From positions 102,844-166,843 of the forward strand of contig NMRB01000856.1 of NCBI GenBank assembly GCA_002633025.1: a stretch of DNA of 64,000 nucleotides, given 5' to 3'. The stretch is from Notospermus geniculatus (Eukaryota > Nemertea > Pilidiophora > Heteronemertea > Lineidae). Below the pieces are notes generated by a model that had not been told where the DNA came from, did no database searches, and was given only the letters and a program-made list of their open reading frames with translations. This document shows positions 43,673-54,485 of the stretch, piece after piece (position 1 is the first letter of the stretch; each line of letters starts with the position of its first letter). Made by a program: the position numbers and the translations under genes.

Positions 43673-44959
43673 TAAGTAGGCCGACATTTTCACCTTCTCC
43701 TGAAAAAACTGACCGATTTCCGAAAGAAACGAAGTGAATTTGTCAGTTCGTACGCATTGATTTTGGATAAAAATGGTTGTAGACTTCGAGTAATTACAGT
43801 AGGGAGGTTTCGCAAATCTGACGGAAAAAAGTACGAAATACGAAATTGGACTTCATTTCCATGACGTAATGTATTTCAGGAGATGGTTGGTACCACAAAT
43901 ATTGCCTGCTGCAAGAGCGTCTTTTACCGTATGACGTTAGACCGATAGAGTTACAGTGTATTTTAAACTTTGAAATTTATCTTTCGTTTCCACTTCGTAG
44001 ACGAAGTGAAAATTTGACAAGCCTGGTGGCGTTAAGGTTCACGTAGTGAAGTTAGTGTCGAAAAAAATATCGCAATTGAGGGATACTGGGGGAGCATTTT
44101 AGAAATTCTGAACTTCCACCCGACATGGCCCTAAGGATAGTTCATTGGTTTGCCACCAGAGAAGTTATGGCACTACACGTAGAATCCAGGCAGTGCTATC
44201 CAGGAGGCGATTACCCAAACTAGTTCCTACCGAGCATGCGCGGCCTACTTCTGGACTGGCCGCTTATGCCACTAGGTCGGAAGAATGGAGACAGGTGGCG
44301 CTGTGAGCAGTTTGGCGATTACCTACACTCGACGACCGGTAGCCTGCTTTGTTCACCCACGTGGTGAAGATCGACTCATTATTCTGAGGGGAGGCAGGCA
44401 AGGCGTGTTGATTTCTAACTAGGCCTTTCATGAAGAGTTATCTACATTAATAATTCATACCTTCTCTCAAAAAGCGGTTAGTTTATTGTAACCTTTCTCC
44501 CACAAAATGTATCATTTTACGCAAACAGCAAATTCGTTTATGATGTTGATTTACCTAACAATCCTGAAACCCCTACGCTTTCCAATATAGGCTCGTCCTA
44601 CCTGTGTTATTCTGCCATGTATTGGATATCGCGAATGCACTGGGCATTAAACGCAATTTTTAGGTCAACTAACGAATGTTATGGCCCCAGAAGAAATCCG
44701 AAGCAGCAAATGTATATCTACTTTTGACTTATTAAGGTTATTCACTAAAAGTTCATCTTTATCGAAGGTTATCCGATTTTATTGGCTTCCAATCTTCAGC
44801 CTCACAATGAAAGTTTCCTGCGTGAGTGCGAAGCCCTGGTTATGGTAATGTGAATAACCGCGCGATCGAAGAGTGAATCGGGCAAAACCGGTATGAAAAT
44901 AATGGTCACTACGTGAACCAAAAATTCAAGATGCACCTTAACTCTTTTGATCTTACAAG
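43673..44959. other. Intergenic, nothing recognised
   Basis: No family match. GGTGGCGCTGTGAG at 44296 is a short motif that also occurs at 13912 and 62131, usually beside repeat edges. Confidence 0.4.
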
Positions 44960-45027
44960 ACATGCTAAAAGACGCACTGGCAGCAGGGACATTTGTGGTA
45001 CCAACCATCTCCAGAAATCCATTACAT
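44960..45027 (+). CDS. Candidate internal exon of unknown protein, weak
   Basis: ATCTTACAAG acceptor and CAT|GTAGGT donor enclose an open frame reading MLKDALAAGTFVVPTISRN and then PLH. A possible terminal exon follows at 45227 after a TTTTCCTTCTAG acceptor. The region 45080-45190 is CpG-rich. The family was not recognised. Confidence 0.2.
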
Positions 45028-45266
45028 GTAGGTCCTGGAGATGTGAAGCGTATTTCGTACTTCGTTTTTCATCAGATTTGCGAAACCTCCGTAATCTCGC
45101 GATCAGACGCCGACCAAATCGCACGACGGGGGCGGCGTTGAACACAAGCTCGCGCGTCGATCGCCGGCGATGTTGTGCGTCGAGGTATAAACTAGACTTT
45201 AGGCCTATATTTTATTTTCCTTCTAGGTTTCCTGATCTCGTGACCGTCACCAGCCGCACCGTGTGA

Positions 45267-46600
45267 CGGAGACGACGTTGACAGGAAGGGTTCAAACCAG
45301 ATGCGGTCTGCCTCGCGGAGTGACGTAACATGTTTCTTGATCCGCCCGGTTATGACATGATCTCATGATTGTGACATTTGGAATCTGGAGACTTCAATCA
45401 TTTTCATGAGGGTTCCCCACTGTTAGAAGGGGGCACGTGCTTAAAAATAAAAGGGATCCCCTCAAACAAGGACCCCCGCCGTCGTCGCATCAATGGGGCA
45501 ATAGAGCCGAGTGAAATGTTCGAAACAGGACTGACCCTACAGTACCAGATCAGATATCTAGAAGGGACTTGTAAGAGTTGCAGGTGTCTGTGGAAAATGA
45601 TTGATTCTAGATCATTAGACTCTAATTTCGAGGGTCCATAAACGGTCTCCAGACTTGTCTATTTTATTCTCAAAATGACGTAATCATAGCGGGCATACAG
45701 GCAATAACAGTTGGATATCACGTTGTAAAGCTATGCCTGAACAATATGATTACCGTAAGACACCAACATGGCCCGAAAAACAATGGCTTACTTATAATCT
45801 AATAGATTATGTCTGGATTACATTGAAAAGCTGCATTCTTGAAGACAATCTGCGAGGTGCAAGACTTGAGGAATGGTAAGTAGTTTTCCATTGTGCACAA
45901 TCGGGACACATTTTTTGTCGCACTGGCCGGAAATTGCAACTCAAAAATTCAAAAATATTTTCGTTTTTTGAGTGTCAAAACAATGTGATCATGACAACAA
46001 AAATTCGTTTTCATTGTGGCAACATTTCATTTTCATCATTGAGTGCTAGTGTCCCGATCCCCGACCCCCCCCCCCCCAATTCTTTTTCAGCGTTTTCACC
46101 GTAGCTCATCTTGGGATATTTTGGTTGGTGTTTATTTAATTGATTGATTGATTGATAAGTGTTGAATTATTTTTGTCTCTGTATTTATATTGCGTATTAA
46201 TTATTGGTGTACGTTCATCATTTCCTTGTTGCGATCAGTCTGGTTTGAGCGAAGTCCAAATTTGACTTCGTCAGACACACAAAACGTGCAGGCATTGCCA
46301 TTTACAAATTGGGAAAAGTCGCACCAGTGGACATAGGCCCATGGGATGTGTTGGGGAGCGATAGGCCTGGAACTTTTTCTTGCAGGTACACCCCCCCCCC
46401 CCATGCACGAATATTTTTGCAAGGCTGAATGATTTCTTTCAAAAACATTCTCACTGTCGAAACCTCCCAAAGATTGTGGCGGGTGGGACAGTCATTCAGT
46501 CTTGTACATTTCAAGAATGAAGACGATCTACTTTCATTCTTGGAACTTGTCGTATTGGATGATTTCTCTTTCAAGAATTTGTAAAAGGTTTGTAACGAGC
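45267..46600. other. Intergenic, nothing recognised
   Basis: Contains poly-C runs near 46070 and 46390 and a TTGATTGATTGATTG microsatellite near 46140. No gene was identified. Confidence 0.4.
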
Positions 46601-46708
46601 GGCCTGTTTCATAAAGTGACTTTAAGCTAATGGTACCATTAACTTCAATGCATTTTCCATTTGGTTAAAGGTACCATTAGCTTAAAGTCACTTTAGGAAA
46701 CAGGTCCC
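46601..46708. mobile_element. TTTCATAAAGTGACTTTAAG MITE, uninterrupted copy
   Basis: GGCCTGTTTCATAAAGTGAC pairs with CACTTTAGGAAACAGGTCC. It is the compact form of 5170-5583, with a single internal TTAA where that copy carries the 300-bp insert. Confidence 0.78.
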
Positions 46709-46997
46709 TGGTTTAGAAACCTTTTGCAGATTAGTAATTAACATGGTACCGGGTTTTTTTTCTTTTTTTTGGAAGGAAGGAAGGACGTCGCTAATGGATC
46801 AATTGTAAAATATCTGATGATTTGTCCTTGGTCAAAAAAATGTCCTTCAGTGTGTGGGAATTAACCGTTCAAGAAGGACGAAACATTTTCACCACTGAGT
46901 TGAAAGTTGAGGTTTTATTTTGGTCCGAAAAGACACCTCCGTGCCCCCTCCTAAACTGGGGGCCTCAAGAAAAAAGTCATGGTGCATTTTTGAGAGA

Positions 46998-47402
46998 CTT
47001 TCCTGCCGTCAGAGGTCGCCTGTTAGCGGTCCTAGAACGTCATGTTTGACGTCACAGACGTAACCACAGTGGCTTGTGATTCTGAGTGAGATAAGCCTAG
47101 CAAAGTCTTCTGATTCGGCCCAGGCACACAGAGTTAGGCCTTCGGCCTACACAACATACACTGTATACTTATAGGCCTACAGTGTATGTTGTGTAGGGCG
47201 AAGGCCTAACTCTGTGTGCCTGGGCCGAATCAGAACACTTTGCTAGGCTTATCTCACCCAGAATCACAAGCCACTGTGACGTAACCCACGGCCTGCACAT
47301 CATTATGGATGACGTCATGGCGTGTACTTTTCTCTGTGACGTCAAATTCCATGACGTCCTGGTACCACTAACCAGTGGTGGCCTCTAACGGGCTGCAGGA
47401 GG
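46998..47402. mobile_element. TTAGAGGCCACC-family MITE, interrupted by a hairpin element
   Basis: ACTTTCCTGCCGTCAGAGGTCGCC pairs with GGTGGCCTCTAACGG at the right. The middle is split by the 212-bp element at 47066-47277. Comparison with 9405-9597 restores the uninterrupted order. Confidence 0.72.
47066..47277. mobile_element. Nested 212-bp hairpin element, 9-bp TSD
   Basis: ACAGTGGCTTGTGATTCTG... pairs with ...CAGAATCACAAGCCACTGT, and pairing continues through most of the element to a centre near TATACTTATAGGCC. GACGTAACC is duplicated at 47057-47065 and 47278-47286. TIRs that fill the element and a 9-bp TSD fit a Mutator-like foldback element. Confidence 0.85.
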
Positions 47403-47620
47403 AAACCAGACAAGTTTATCAGATATTTTGCAATTAAAGAGGTAAGTTAATCGGTACCATGTGAAAGCAGAATCTGGTTATGAGATGTCATTTGGTGGAT
47501 GTGACGTCACAGAATTGGATTCCGCTTTCTAGTGTAGATAATATGACAGGTAGGTTCCAATCCAAATCAGGCGCTTCGGAAGCAAGAAGTCAACCAAAGT
47601 ACGTACCCTCTACTTTTATG

Positions 47621-47768
47621 TCCATTGTACACGTCATAAGATTTTTCTTGTACTAAAAATTATAAATGAGGCTCATGAAGGGTGATTTCGGTCATCGGTT
47701 GCCTGGCCGAAAGGCACTGTGTATAATTTTTAGTACTAAAAAAATCCTAAGTGTACAACGGGCATCAC
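47621..47768. mobile_element. MITE with GTACAC...TTTTTAGTACTAAAA arms
   Basis: GTCCATTGTACACGTCATAAG and TTGTACTAAAAATTATA pair with TATAATTTTTAGTACTAAA and CCTAAGTGTACAACGGGC. Confidence 0.68.
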
Positions 47769-48447
47769 TTTAACCCGTCTGTGGGTTCTCGATGTTAAGC
47801 GAACTGGTCGCCCCGGCCCGATCCAAACTGTCTGTAAATATGAATGTTTTATCACTTTTTATTGCAGCTTTTCTTGTTTTGTAAAATCATGCTGTAACTA
47901 ATTCTACTTTTTTCCACATAACTAATTCTCACTCTTTCTCCTATTTTTTACTGCCGTGAACTTGAATTGTTTTGCGAGGGGGACGATGAGCACTTCACCT
48001 CTTATATTGAGGGCTCATAGCCACGTTGCTAGGAAAACAACAATCTGAATCAATCCACCTAAAAAGCTGGAAAAAAAGTTTGACGTTTGGTCAAATCTGA
48101 TTTCATGAGAAAGTCATGAACATTTTTCAAAACCTTTCTTCAAGATTCAGATTGAAGAGGGCATCATTTTGATGTGATGGGTGTGGTCTCTCTCGAGTCT
48201 GCAGGCTTCACATGCTATGGGAGGGGCAAGTGGCGGCGACTCGCGGGGATCACCGTATAACGGTCTCGGGATACTGTGTGACGTTATGTTTCCTGACATG
48301 CCTGATCTTTGCCTATAAACAACTGACTTCAGAGGACGCAACATGCTCAATGCATCCTCCAAGGTGTTACCTCAGTAACGTTTGCAACTTTGATAATGAG
48401 GGGTAGAGCTTTCGGAAACCGTCGGGAATTTTCGTTCGGATTTTAAT
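47769..48447. other. Intergenic, nothing recognised
   Basis: No exon or bounded element was identified. Confidence 0.4.
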
Positions 48448-48570
48448 AGAGAGTGTTCGCAGAGCCCCCGAAACGCCGACGCAAACGTCTATCCTATTTG
48501 CTTTCTTCGCGTCATCGAACAACGGGTTTGGCGCTGGCGTTGGTGTTGCGGGGGCTTTGCGAAACTCTCT
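48448..48570. mobile_element. MITE with AGAGAGTGTTCGCAGAGCCC ends
   Basis: AGAGAGTGTTCGCAGAGCCCCCG pairs with GGGGGCTTTGCGAAACTCTCT. Its left arm is also found at 49671-49712, next to the tandem array there. Confidence 0.65.
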
Positions 48571-49670
48571 ACCGGTATTTTGGCGTTGACGTTCCTTTTT
48601 CGCCGGAATTTCACCATCGAAGGCGAGTCGATTGGCATCATCTTTTGACGTACATGTATAATTGACCACATAACTTATGATGTCATTTCTTCATTTTCTG
48701 GTGCTTCTGTCTGCTGCTGATGTTGTTGGAGCTACACGTCTCTTCACCAGCCAATCGATGTCTTAGCAGTTTTTCGTTCAGCAACAGCAACTCAGTGGTT
48801 TAATAGGCCCTATGATAGGCGATTTATAATTCTAGGCCTATTATCATAGGATTCATGATCGTAATGGCGTGTCCAGGATCCACGGCCCATATCCGTAAAA
48901 CCTTGCTAGGCCTAGTTCGTGCTAAAGGGTCCATTTTGATCAGACCGATGTGGACAACTGACAACCACAAAGGCAGCAAGGTTAAATGTGAAGGCCCAGA
49001 AAACTCTAATGGAGAGAGGAAAGAGGAGAAGGTATTTTTAGGAAACTCAGTCACCAACTTTATTATGTTAATGAGACTAATGATGATAAAATTACATACA
49101 AAATATTCAAATACATAATTAGAATATTTACATTACAATGATATAAACAATGTTTATAAATACTCGGCCTTGAGGCGTGGAGAGATCACTTTAATGAGAT
49201 GACAAAACCTCTCAAACAAATGAAAGACAGAAGGGGGTCGGTGAAATTGGGGTCAGCTGGTTGCAGTCGACATTGTTTTTACTCCCTGATACACCTTACA
49301 TGACATAACTGATTTCTCTCTGTTATGAGAATGTCATACCTGATGAAAGAGACCCTTTCAAGATGTGCTGACACAGACGACAGGCTGTGTTATTAGAGCG
49401 GACATCGTGACTGTTGACAGGTGTAACGTGTCACATTGTTCCCGTATCCCAGTGTTTCCCTTCATTGTATGGGATACACTATAAAGAGTGAAAACAAGGA
49501 CGTGACATGTATGAACCGAGGCTTCCACGATACGTGTACTCATCTGCCTATAAATCTGTAATGGAACAATGGCATTGAATGGGTAGGCCTAGGCCCTTAA
49601 TGTACAACTTTGGTAATAATGGTAGCCTTCAGAAACCTCCGGGACTTTCCCTTCAGGGATGGATGTGTTT
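48571..49670. other. Intergenic, nothing recognised
   Basis: No gene was identified; A/T-rich around 49060-49160. Confidence 0.4.
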
Positions 49671-49709
49671 AATAGAGAGTTTTCGCAAAGCCCCCGATAC
49701 GCCGACGCA

Positions 49710-49983
49710 AACAGTTCAGGGCGCACCAGACACAGTTCAGTGTGCACCAGACACAGTTCAGTGTGCACCAGACACAGTTCAGTGTGCACCAGACAACAGT
49801 TCAGTGTGCACCAGACAACAGTTCAGTGCGCACCAGACACAGTTCAGTGTGCACCAGACAACAGTTCAGGGTGCACCAGACAACAGTTCAGTGTGCACCA
49901 GACAACAGTTCAGGGTGCACCAGACAACAGTTCAGTGTGCACCAGACAACAGTTCAGGGTGCACCAGACAACAGTTCAGTGTG
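49710..49983. repeat. 21/22-bp minisatellite CA(A)CAGTTCAGTGTGCACCAGA
   Basis: About 13 units of ACAGTTCAG(T/G)GTGCACCAGA, first in a 21-bp form and then mostly a 22-bp form. The array is adjacent to a half MITE arm at 49671-49712. A 38-bp direct duplication (TGTGCTTTGACCTCAGC...) follows at 49980-50057. Confidence 0.85.
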
Positions 49984-50144
49984 CTTTGACCTCAGCTTTC
50001 AGGCATAACAGGATGCCAGTGTGCTTTGACCTCAGCTTTCAGGCATAACAGGATGCCTTTACTAATCTTCTACTTCTGAGTGTTGCAATAAACGCATTTT
50101 GTGTTCTTTACAGGAACACTTGTTGGTTTTGGTGTTCAAATTGT

Positions 50145-50505
50145 TTATCGTTTCAGTAAACGTGCCAAGCTAAAACGCTTCTTCGAACTAGGTGTACTGC
50201 TGGCGCGGTGTCCCGAGACTTCCGTCTCATTCTTTGAACTGGCATCACTGGTAGGTGTACTGCTGGCGCGGTGTCCCGAGGCCTCCATCTCATTCTTTGA
50301 ACTGGCATCACTGGTAGGTGTACCGCTGGCGCGGTGTCCCGAGGCTTCCGTCTCATTCTTTGAACTGGCATCACTGGTAGGTGTACTGCTGGCGCGGTGT
50401 CCCGAGGCCTCCATCTCATTCTTTGAACTGGCATCACTGGTAGGTGTACTGCTGGCGAGGCGTCCCGAGGCCTCCATCTCATCAACATTTACCGTATGTC
50501 ATATC
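50145..50505 (-). CDS. Propeller gene A, 3' exon with five 63-bp repeat units
   Basis: On the minus strand a TTCACCTTACAG acceptor (exon starts 50505) is followed by five 63-bp units encoding 21 residues each (core ASGHRASSTPTSDASSKNE), ending SSKKRFSLARLLKR and TAA at 50145. Gene B has the same exon with one shortened unit (53140-53243). In gene A, however, a 5-bp insertion just after the acceptor shifts the frame: reading on from the propeller exon (one base over) gives Tyr-Asp-Ile-Arg and a stop at 50489. The repeat frame 50145-50477 is therefore open but not in register with the expected splice. Either the tail is lost in gene A or another splice site is used. The array is also open on the plus strand, because 63 is a multiple of three. 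Confidence 0.5.
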
Positions 50506-50678
50506 CTGTAAGGTGAAAAAGTGAAAATTAATCAATCATGCTGAAAAAACATGCATGACGTCATTCCCTTAAAGTTTCTACATGTCCTAGGTGGGTAACC
50601 ATGGTGAGAGTTGATGGCAACTTTTGATATCGTCAAAATGGACTTTGGGCGACATTAATTATATCAAAATTACAGCTG

Positions 50679-51000
50679 CAGGGTCCCGCCAGAGGGTACT
50701 TTGGGTAAAATATAGTACCCTAAAGAAATTTGAGGGTACGATAAGTACCCTGAAAAAATCACTTCAGTAATGTTTATTCTTAAATTTGTTACATTTCAAA
50801 TGCAACTTTCATGCAGAAGGAAGACTAATTTTGCATTTTGGAGTGTAAAAAATGACTCTGGAGGCCATTATTAACCCAAAAAAATTTTTTTTGAAAAAAA
50901 TTTTTTTTTGAAAATTTTTTTTTTTTTTTTAATTAAATTTTTTTTCTCCCCCACCTCCTTACAGGTCGTACCCTGGAAAAAAATCCTGGCGGAAACCCTG
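50679..51000. mobile_element. CAGGG(TTT)CCGCCAG MITE, 322 bp
   Basis: CAGGGTCCCGCCAG and CTGGCGGAAACCCTG with AGCTG on both sides (5-bp TSD). The equivalent site downstream of gene B (GTGCAGCTGGTGC, near 53431) lacks it. Interior has GTACCCT repeats and an A/T tract, as in 14301. It lies between the two exons of gene A. Confidence 0.8.
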
Positions 51001-51644
51001 AGCTGGCGCTGCCATCTAAGTGGAGTGTGTACTGATAGTTTTCATTTCAACATCGATGAGAAAATATCTGGAAACTATCTCAGAAATCAATTCACAACAT
51101 TAGACAAGGAAAAACCCCTGCGCCGGGGGAGTCTCACAACATAAAGTAACACCGCAGATTACTCAGTGGGTGCACCACCGTGGACACCTATACTAGACTG
51201 CGAGTGCCAGTCATGCCAGTGCGGACTGGTAGATGAAGATGGTGCTGTTGATTTTGAGTAATGAGAGGGTCCTGATTTAAAAACAGACAGAGGTCAAAAT
51301 GAATAGAGATGATCAGTTTGGGACTGGACTAACTTTGATGTCCTTAATAGAGAGGTGTCCTCCTGGCAGAGGTGTCTGCTAGGATTCCAGTGTAGTGTAG
51401 GCCCTACTAATAGGCCCACCTACGCCACAAGTCGTATCAGCCGACTCTCAGTACAGTAGATTAATATGCACCCTGTTCAGGCATGTCAGGGTGGCTAGGC
51501 CAATCAATTCTTCAACCCACACACAACTAGGGTAAACAGCACCAGCACCAGAGATACGGTAGGCCTATTATACGGTAGAATCATGACAAGGTTTCACACT
51601 CACTGTGTCACTGTCAGTCACGACTGTCAGTGTCAGTCCATGGG

Positions 51645-51975
51645 TCAGAGTGGCGCAGTGCAAACATCGTGCCTTGTTGACTCTGAGTCTGAAATGTGGG
51701 TTCGATTCCCAGTCAGGAGGCACGCAGGCCTACTTCATTCATGCAGGAAGAATACGACAGCTTAGAAGACACTCTGGTTTCCTCCTGCATGACAGCGCCA
51801 TCTATTATCACATCATGAATGAAGTCATGAAGTAGGCCAACATGCACGCTGCCCTGCTAGGCCTTATGTCATGTTTTGCATGATCACAAGAAGGGTGTAG
51901 GACCGAAATGGAATCGATCCTGCATCCTCAGTTGTGACAGGCGTTTGCGTTTGCACTGCGCCACTCTGACAGGCC
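51645..51975. mobile_element. Two tRNA-derived SINE heads in inverted orientation
   Basis: TCAGAGTGGCGCAGTGCAAAC at 51646 (plus) and its complement GTTTGCACTGCGCCACTCTGA at 51949 are A-box regions facing each other. B boxes are GGTTCGATTCCC (plus) and GATCGATTCCAT (minus). The plus copy has the CTCTGGTTTCCTCCTGC tail. The same arrangement is at 54065-54400 in the duplicated block. Confidence 0.65.
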
Positions 51976-52057
51976 AACAATCATCATGTAGTCACGTGAC
52001 ACACTTCATGACAAACATTCATTTTGAATGAATGATATAAATGTTAAACAGGCCTAC

Positions 52058-52871
52058 CTTCTTCCGCGAACACTCTCAGTATCCTCGGCCTGCCATTGTC
52101 CCACCCTACCACCACGACATGATCACCGCCGACAGAGACACGAACTTGATATTGAGAGTAAACATCTTTGTATTTCCACTTTGAGAATTTGTTATCTTTG
52201 AATGTAGATCTTCCCAAATAACAACGTCCACCTCGCTGACACGTCACAGTGACCTCACCGTCCGCTGTGGCTGAGACATCCGTTACATCATCAAAGTGTT
52301 GACTGGTGGCGATGTGTTTGAGATGACGGTCTTCCGTGATCTCATACACATCAACATAATGCCAACCCCGCGAGATGAAGACATGTCTTCCTCCACAGGA
52401 GATGGAGCGGGAATCAGATTTAACTTTCTCCGTGAGGACAACAGATCCCTCATCATTAACAAAGGTCACTTTATCACCGTGTAAGATGACGAACTGTTGT
52501 CCGTCACAGACGTCAAATCCCTGAACAACTCCCCCATCCACCTTGAAGTTGAACTGTGGAGTGGATCTTATGAGTCCACCTCTCACGGGGTCGAACTCAC
52601 GGATGGTGTATGGACCACGACGACCTTCATCACAAACCGCCACCAATGTTCCCTTATCAGGGGTCACAGCAAGATACAACAGACCCTTGATATTATCTTC
52701 AAGGGTTTGTTGCTTGACCCCTGATATGTTGTAGATGTCAACACCTTGTACCTCGTCCCAGGATGGTCCATGCGCCACAGCGAACCTGTCACCGAGGTTC
52801 ACAATACTCCTAATGCTTGTTCCATATTTCTTTATGAATACTTGTCGGCATCGCTCGATGTCAGGTGGTCG
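52058..52871 (-). CDS. Six-bladed beta-propeller-like protein, gene A main exon
   Basis: On the minus strand an 814-nt exon runs from a TTTCTTTTTCAG acceptor (52871) to a GAAG|GTAGGC donor (52058), phase 0 to phase 1. It encodes 271 residues with about six repeating blocks, each ending in paired strands: RFAVAHG..VDIYNIS, LVAVCDE..TIREFDP, FVILHGD.VTFVND, HVFISRG..VDVYEITED, EVTVTCQ..CYLG and HVVVVGW..RILRVF. This spacing (about 40 residues) is typical of WD/NHL-like beta-propellers, though no canonical WD or NHL motif is present. There is no signal peptide in this exon; upstream exons were not identified. The tandem paralogue at 54486-55314 is about 80% identical in protein, while the introns on both sides are almost identical. 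Biochemical role unknown; a ligand- or partner-binding platform is the usual job of such folds. Confidence 0.78.
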
Positions 52872-53139
52872 CTGAAAAAGAAAACAATGTTTGTAAGACA
52901 AAGATTACCAGGTTTGTTTCCAACTTCAATTGTTGTATCATTCCATCATTATTCCATTGTTGCTGGATGTCCCTTCATCCCTCAACTTGATAGGCCACCC
53001 TTCCTTGTTCCTGTAAAAGAAAACAATGTTGTGAGATTTGTTTCCAACTTCAATTGTTGAGTGTATTATTCCATCATTATCATTCCATTGTTGATGGTAG
53101 CTGGCATCGCTTGATGTTCCTATTTGGTGTTCAAATTGT
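52872..53139. other. Inter-gene A/B region with repeated acceptor-like segments
   Basis: On the minus strand AACATTGTTTTCTTTTACAG (near 53015) and GCATCG(C/T)T(T/C)GATGT segments are repeated, like worn copies of an exon border. A short frame NKEGWPIKLRDEG follows one acceptor but soon meets a stop. No convincing exon. Confidence 0.35.
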
Positions 53140-53243
53140 TTATCGTTTCAGTAAACGTGCCAAGCTAAAACGCTTCTTCGAACTAGGTGTACTGCTGGCG
53201 CGGTGTCCCGAGGCCTCCATCTCATCGACATTCATGTCATATC
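53140..53243 (-). CDS. Propeller gene B, 3' terminal exon
   Basis: On the minus strand TTCACCTTACAG is followed by GA, which completes the Gly codon begun by the single base at the end of the propeller exon at 54486. The frame continues YDMNVDEMEASGHRASSTPS and ends SKKRFSLARLLKR, then TAA at 53140. This is a Ser/Thr-rich linker with one copy of the unit expanded in gene A, followed by a basic amphipathic tail. Phase agreement with the upstream donor and similarity to the gene A exon support it. The tail's function is unknown; a membrane- or nucleic-acid-contacting basic helix is possible. Confidence 0.68.
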
Positions 53244-54064
53244 CTGTAAGGTGAAAAAGTGAAAATTAATCAATCATGCTGAAAAAACATGCATGATGTC
53301 ATTCCCTTAAAGTTCCTACATGTCCTAGGTGGGTACCGTAACCATGGTGAGAGTTGATGGCAACTTTTGATATCGTCAAAATGGACTTTGGGTGACATTA
53401 TATCAAAATTACATCCATCAATGCATCAGGTGCAGCTGGTGCTGCCATCTAAGCGGAGTGTACTGATAGTTTTCATTTCAACATCGATGAGAAAATATCT
53501 GGAAACTATCTCAGAAATTAATTCACAACATTAGACAAGGAAAAACCCCTGCGCCGGGGGAGTCTCACAACATAAAGTAACACCGCAGATTACTCAGTGG
53601 GTGCACCACCGTGGACACCTATAGACTGCGAGTGCCAGTGCGGACTGGTAGATGAAGATGGTGCTGTTGATTTTGAGTAATGAGAGGGTCCTGATTACAG
53701 ACAGAGGTCAAAATGAATAGAGATGATCAGTTGGGACTGGACTAACTTTGATGTCCTTAATAGAGAGGTGTCCTCCTGGCAGAGGTATTTGCTAGGGTTC
53801 CAGTGTAGTGTACTAATAGGCCCACCTACGCCACAAGTCGTATCGTGCCGACTCTCAGTACAGTAGACTAGGGGCTACATGACACTGTTCAGGGTGGCTA
53901 GGGCAGGCCAATCAATTCTTCAACCCACACACAACTAGGGTAAATAGCACCAGCACCAAAGATACGGTAGCAGGGCTAGCCCTGCGGTAGGCCTATTATA
54001 TGGTAGAATCATGACAAGGTTTCACACTCACTGTGTCACTGTCATGACTGTCAGTCCATGATGG

Positions 54065-54400
54065 GTCAGGTCAGAGTGGCGCAGTGCAAACATCGTGCTT
54101 GTTGACTCTGAGTCTGAAATGTGGGTTCGATTCCCAGTCAGGAGGCCCGCAGGCCTACTTCATTCATGCAGGAAGAATACGACAGCTTAGAAGACACTCT
54201 GGTTTCCTCCTGCATGACAGCGCCATCTATTATCACATCATGAATGAAGTCATGAAGTAGGCCAACAACATGCACGCTGCCCAGCTAGGCCTTATGTCAT
54301 GTTTTGCATGATCACAAGAAGGGTGTAGGACCGAAATGGAATCGATCCTGCATCCTCAGTTGTGACAGGCGTTTGCGTTTGCACTGCGCCACTCTGACAG
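54065..54400. mobile_element. Inverted SINE pair (duplicate of 51645-51975)
   Basis: Same arrangement, nearly identical sequence. It lies between the two gene B exons. Confidence 0.65.
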
Positions 54401-54485
54401 GCCAACAATCATCATGTAGTCACGTGACACACTTCACGATAAACATTCATTTTGAATGAATGATATAAATGTTAAACAGGCCTAC

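Noticed and set aside
49579-50048. Open frames up to 136 codons with repeated CTRHSSV/CAPDTVQ peptides
   Set aside because: Three frames are open at once because of the 21/22-bp array, and the unit length changes within the array.
50101-50511. Plus-strand open frame of 136 codons over the 63-bp array
   Set aside because: The minus strand fits the exon structure of the neighbouring propeller gene B; the plus frame is a mirror of the multiple-of-three period.
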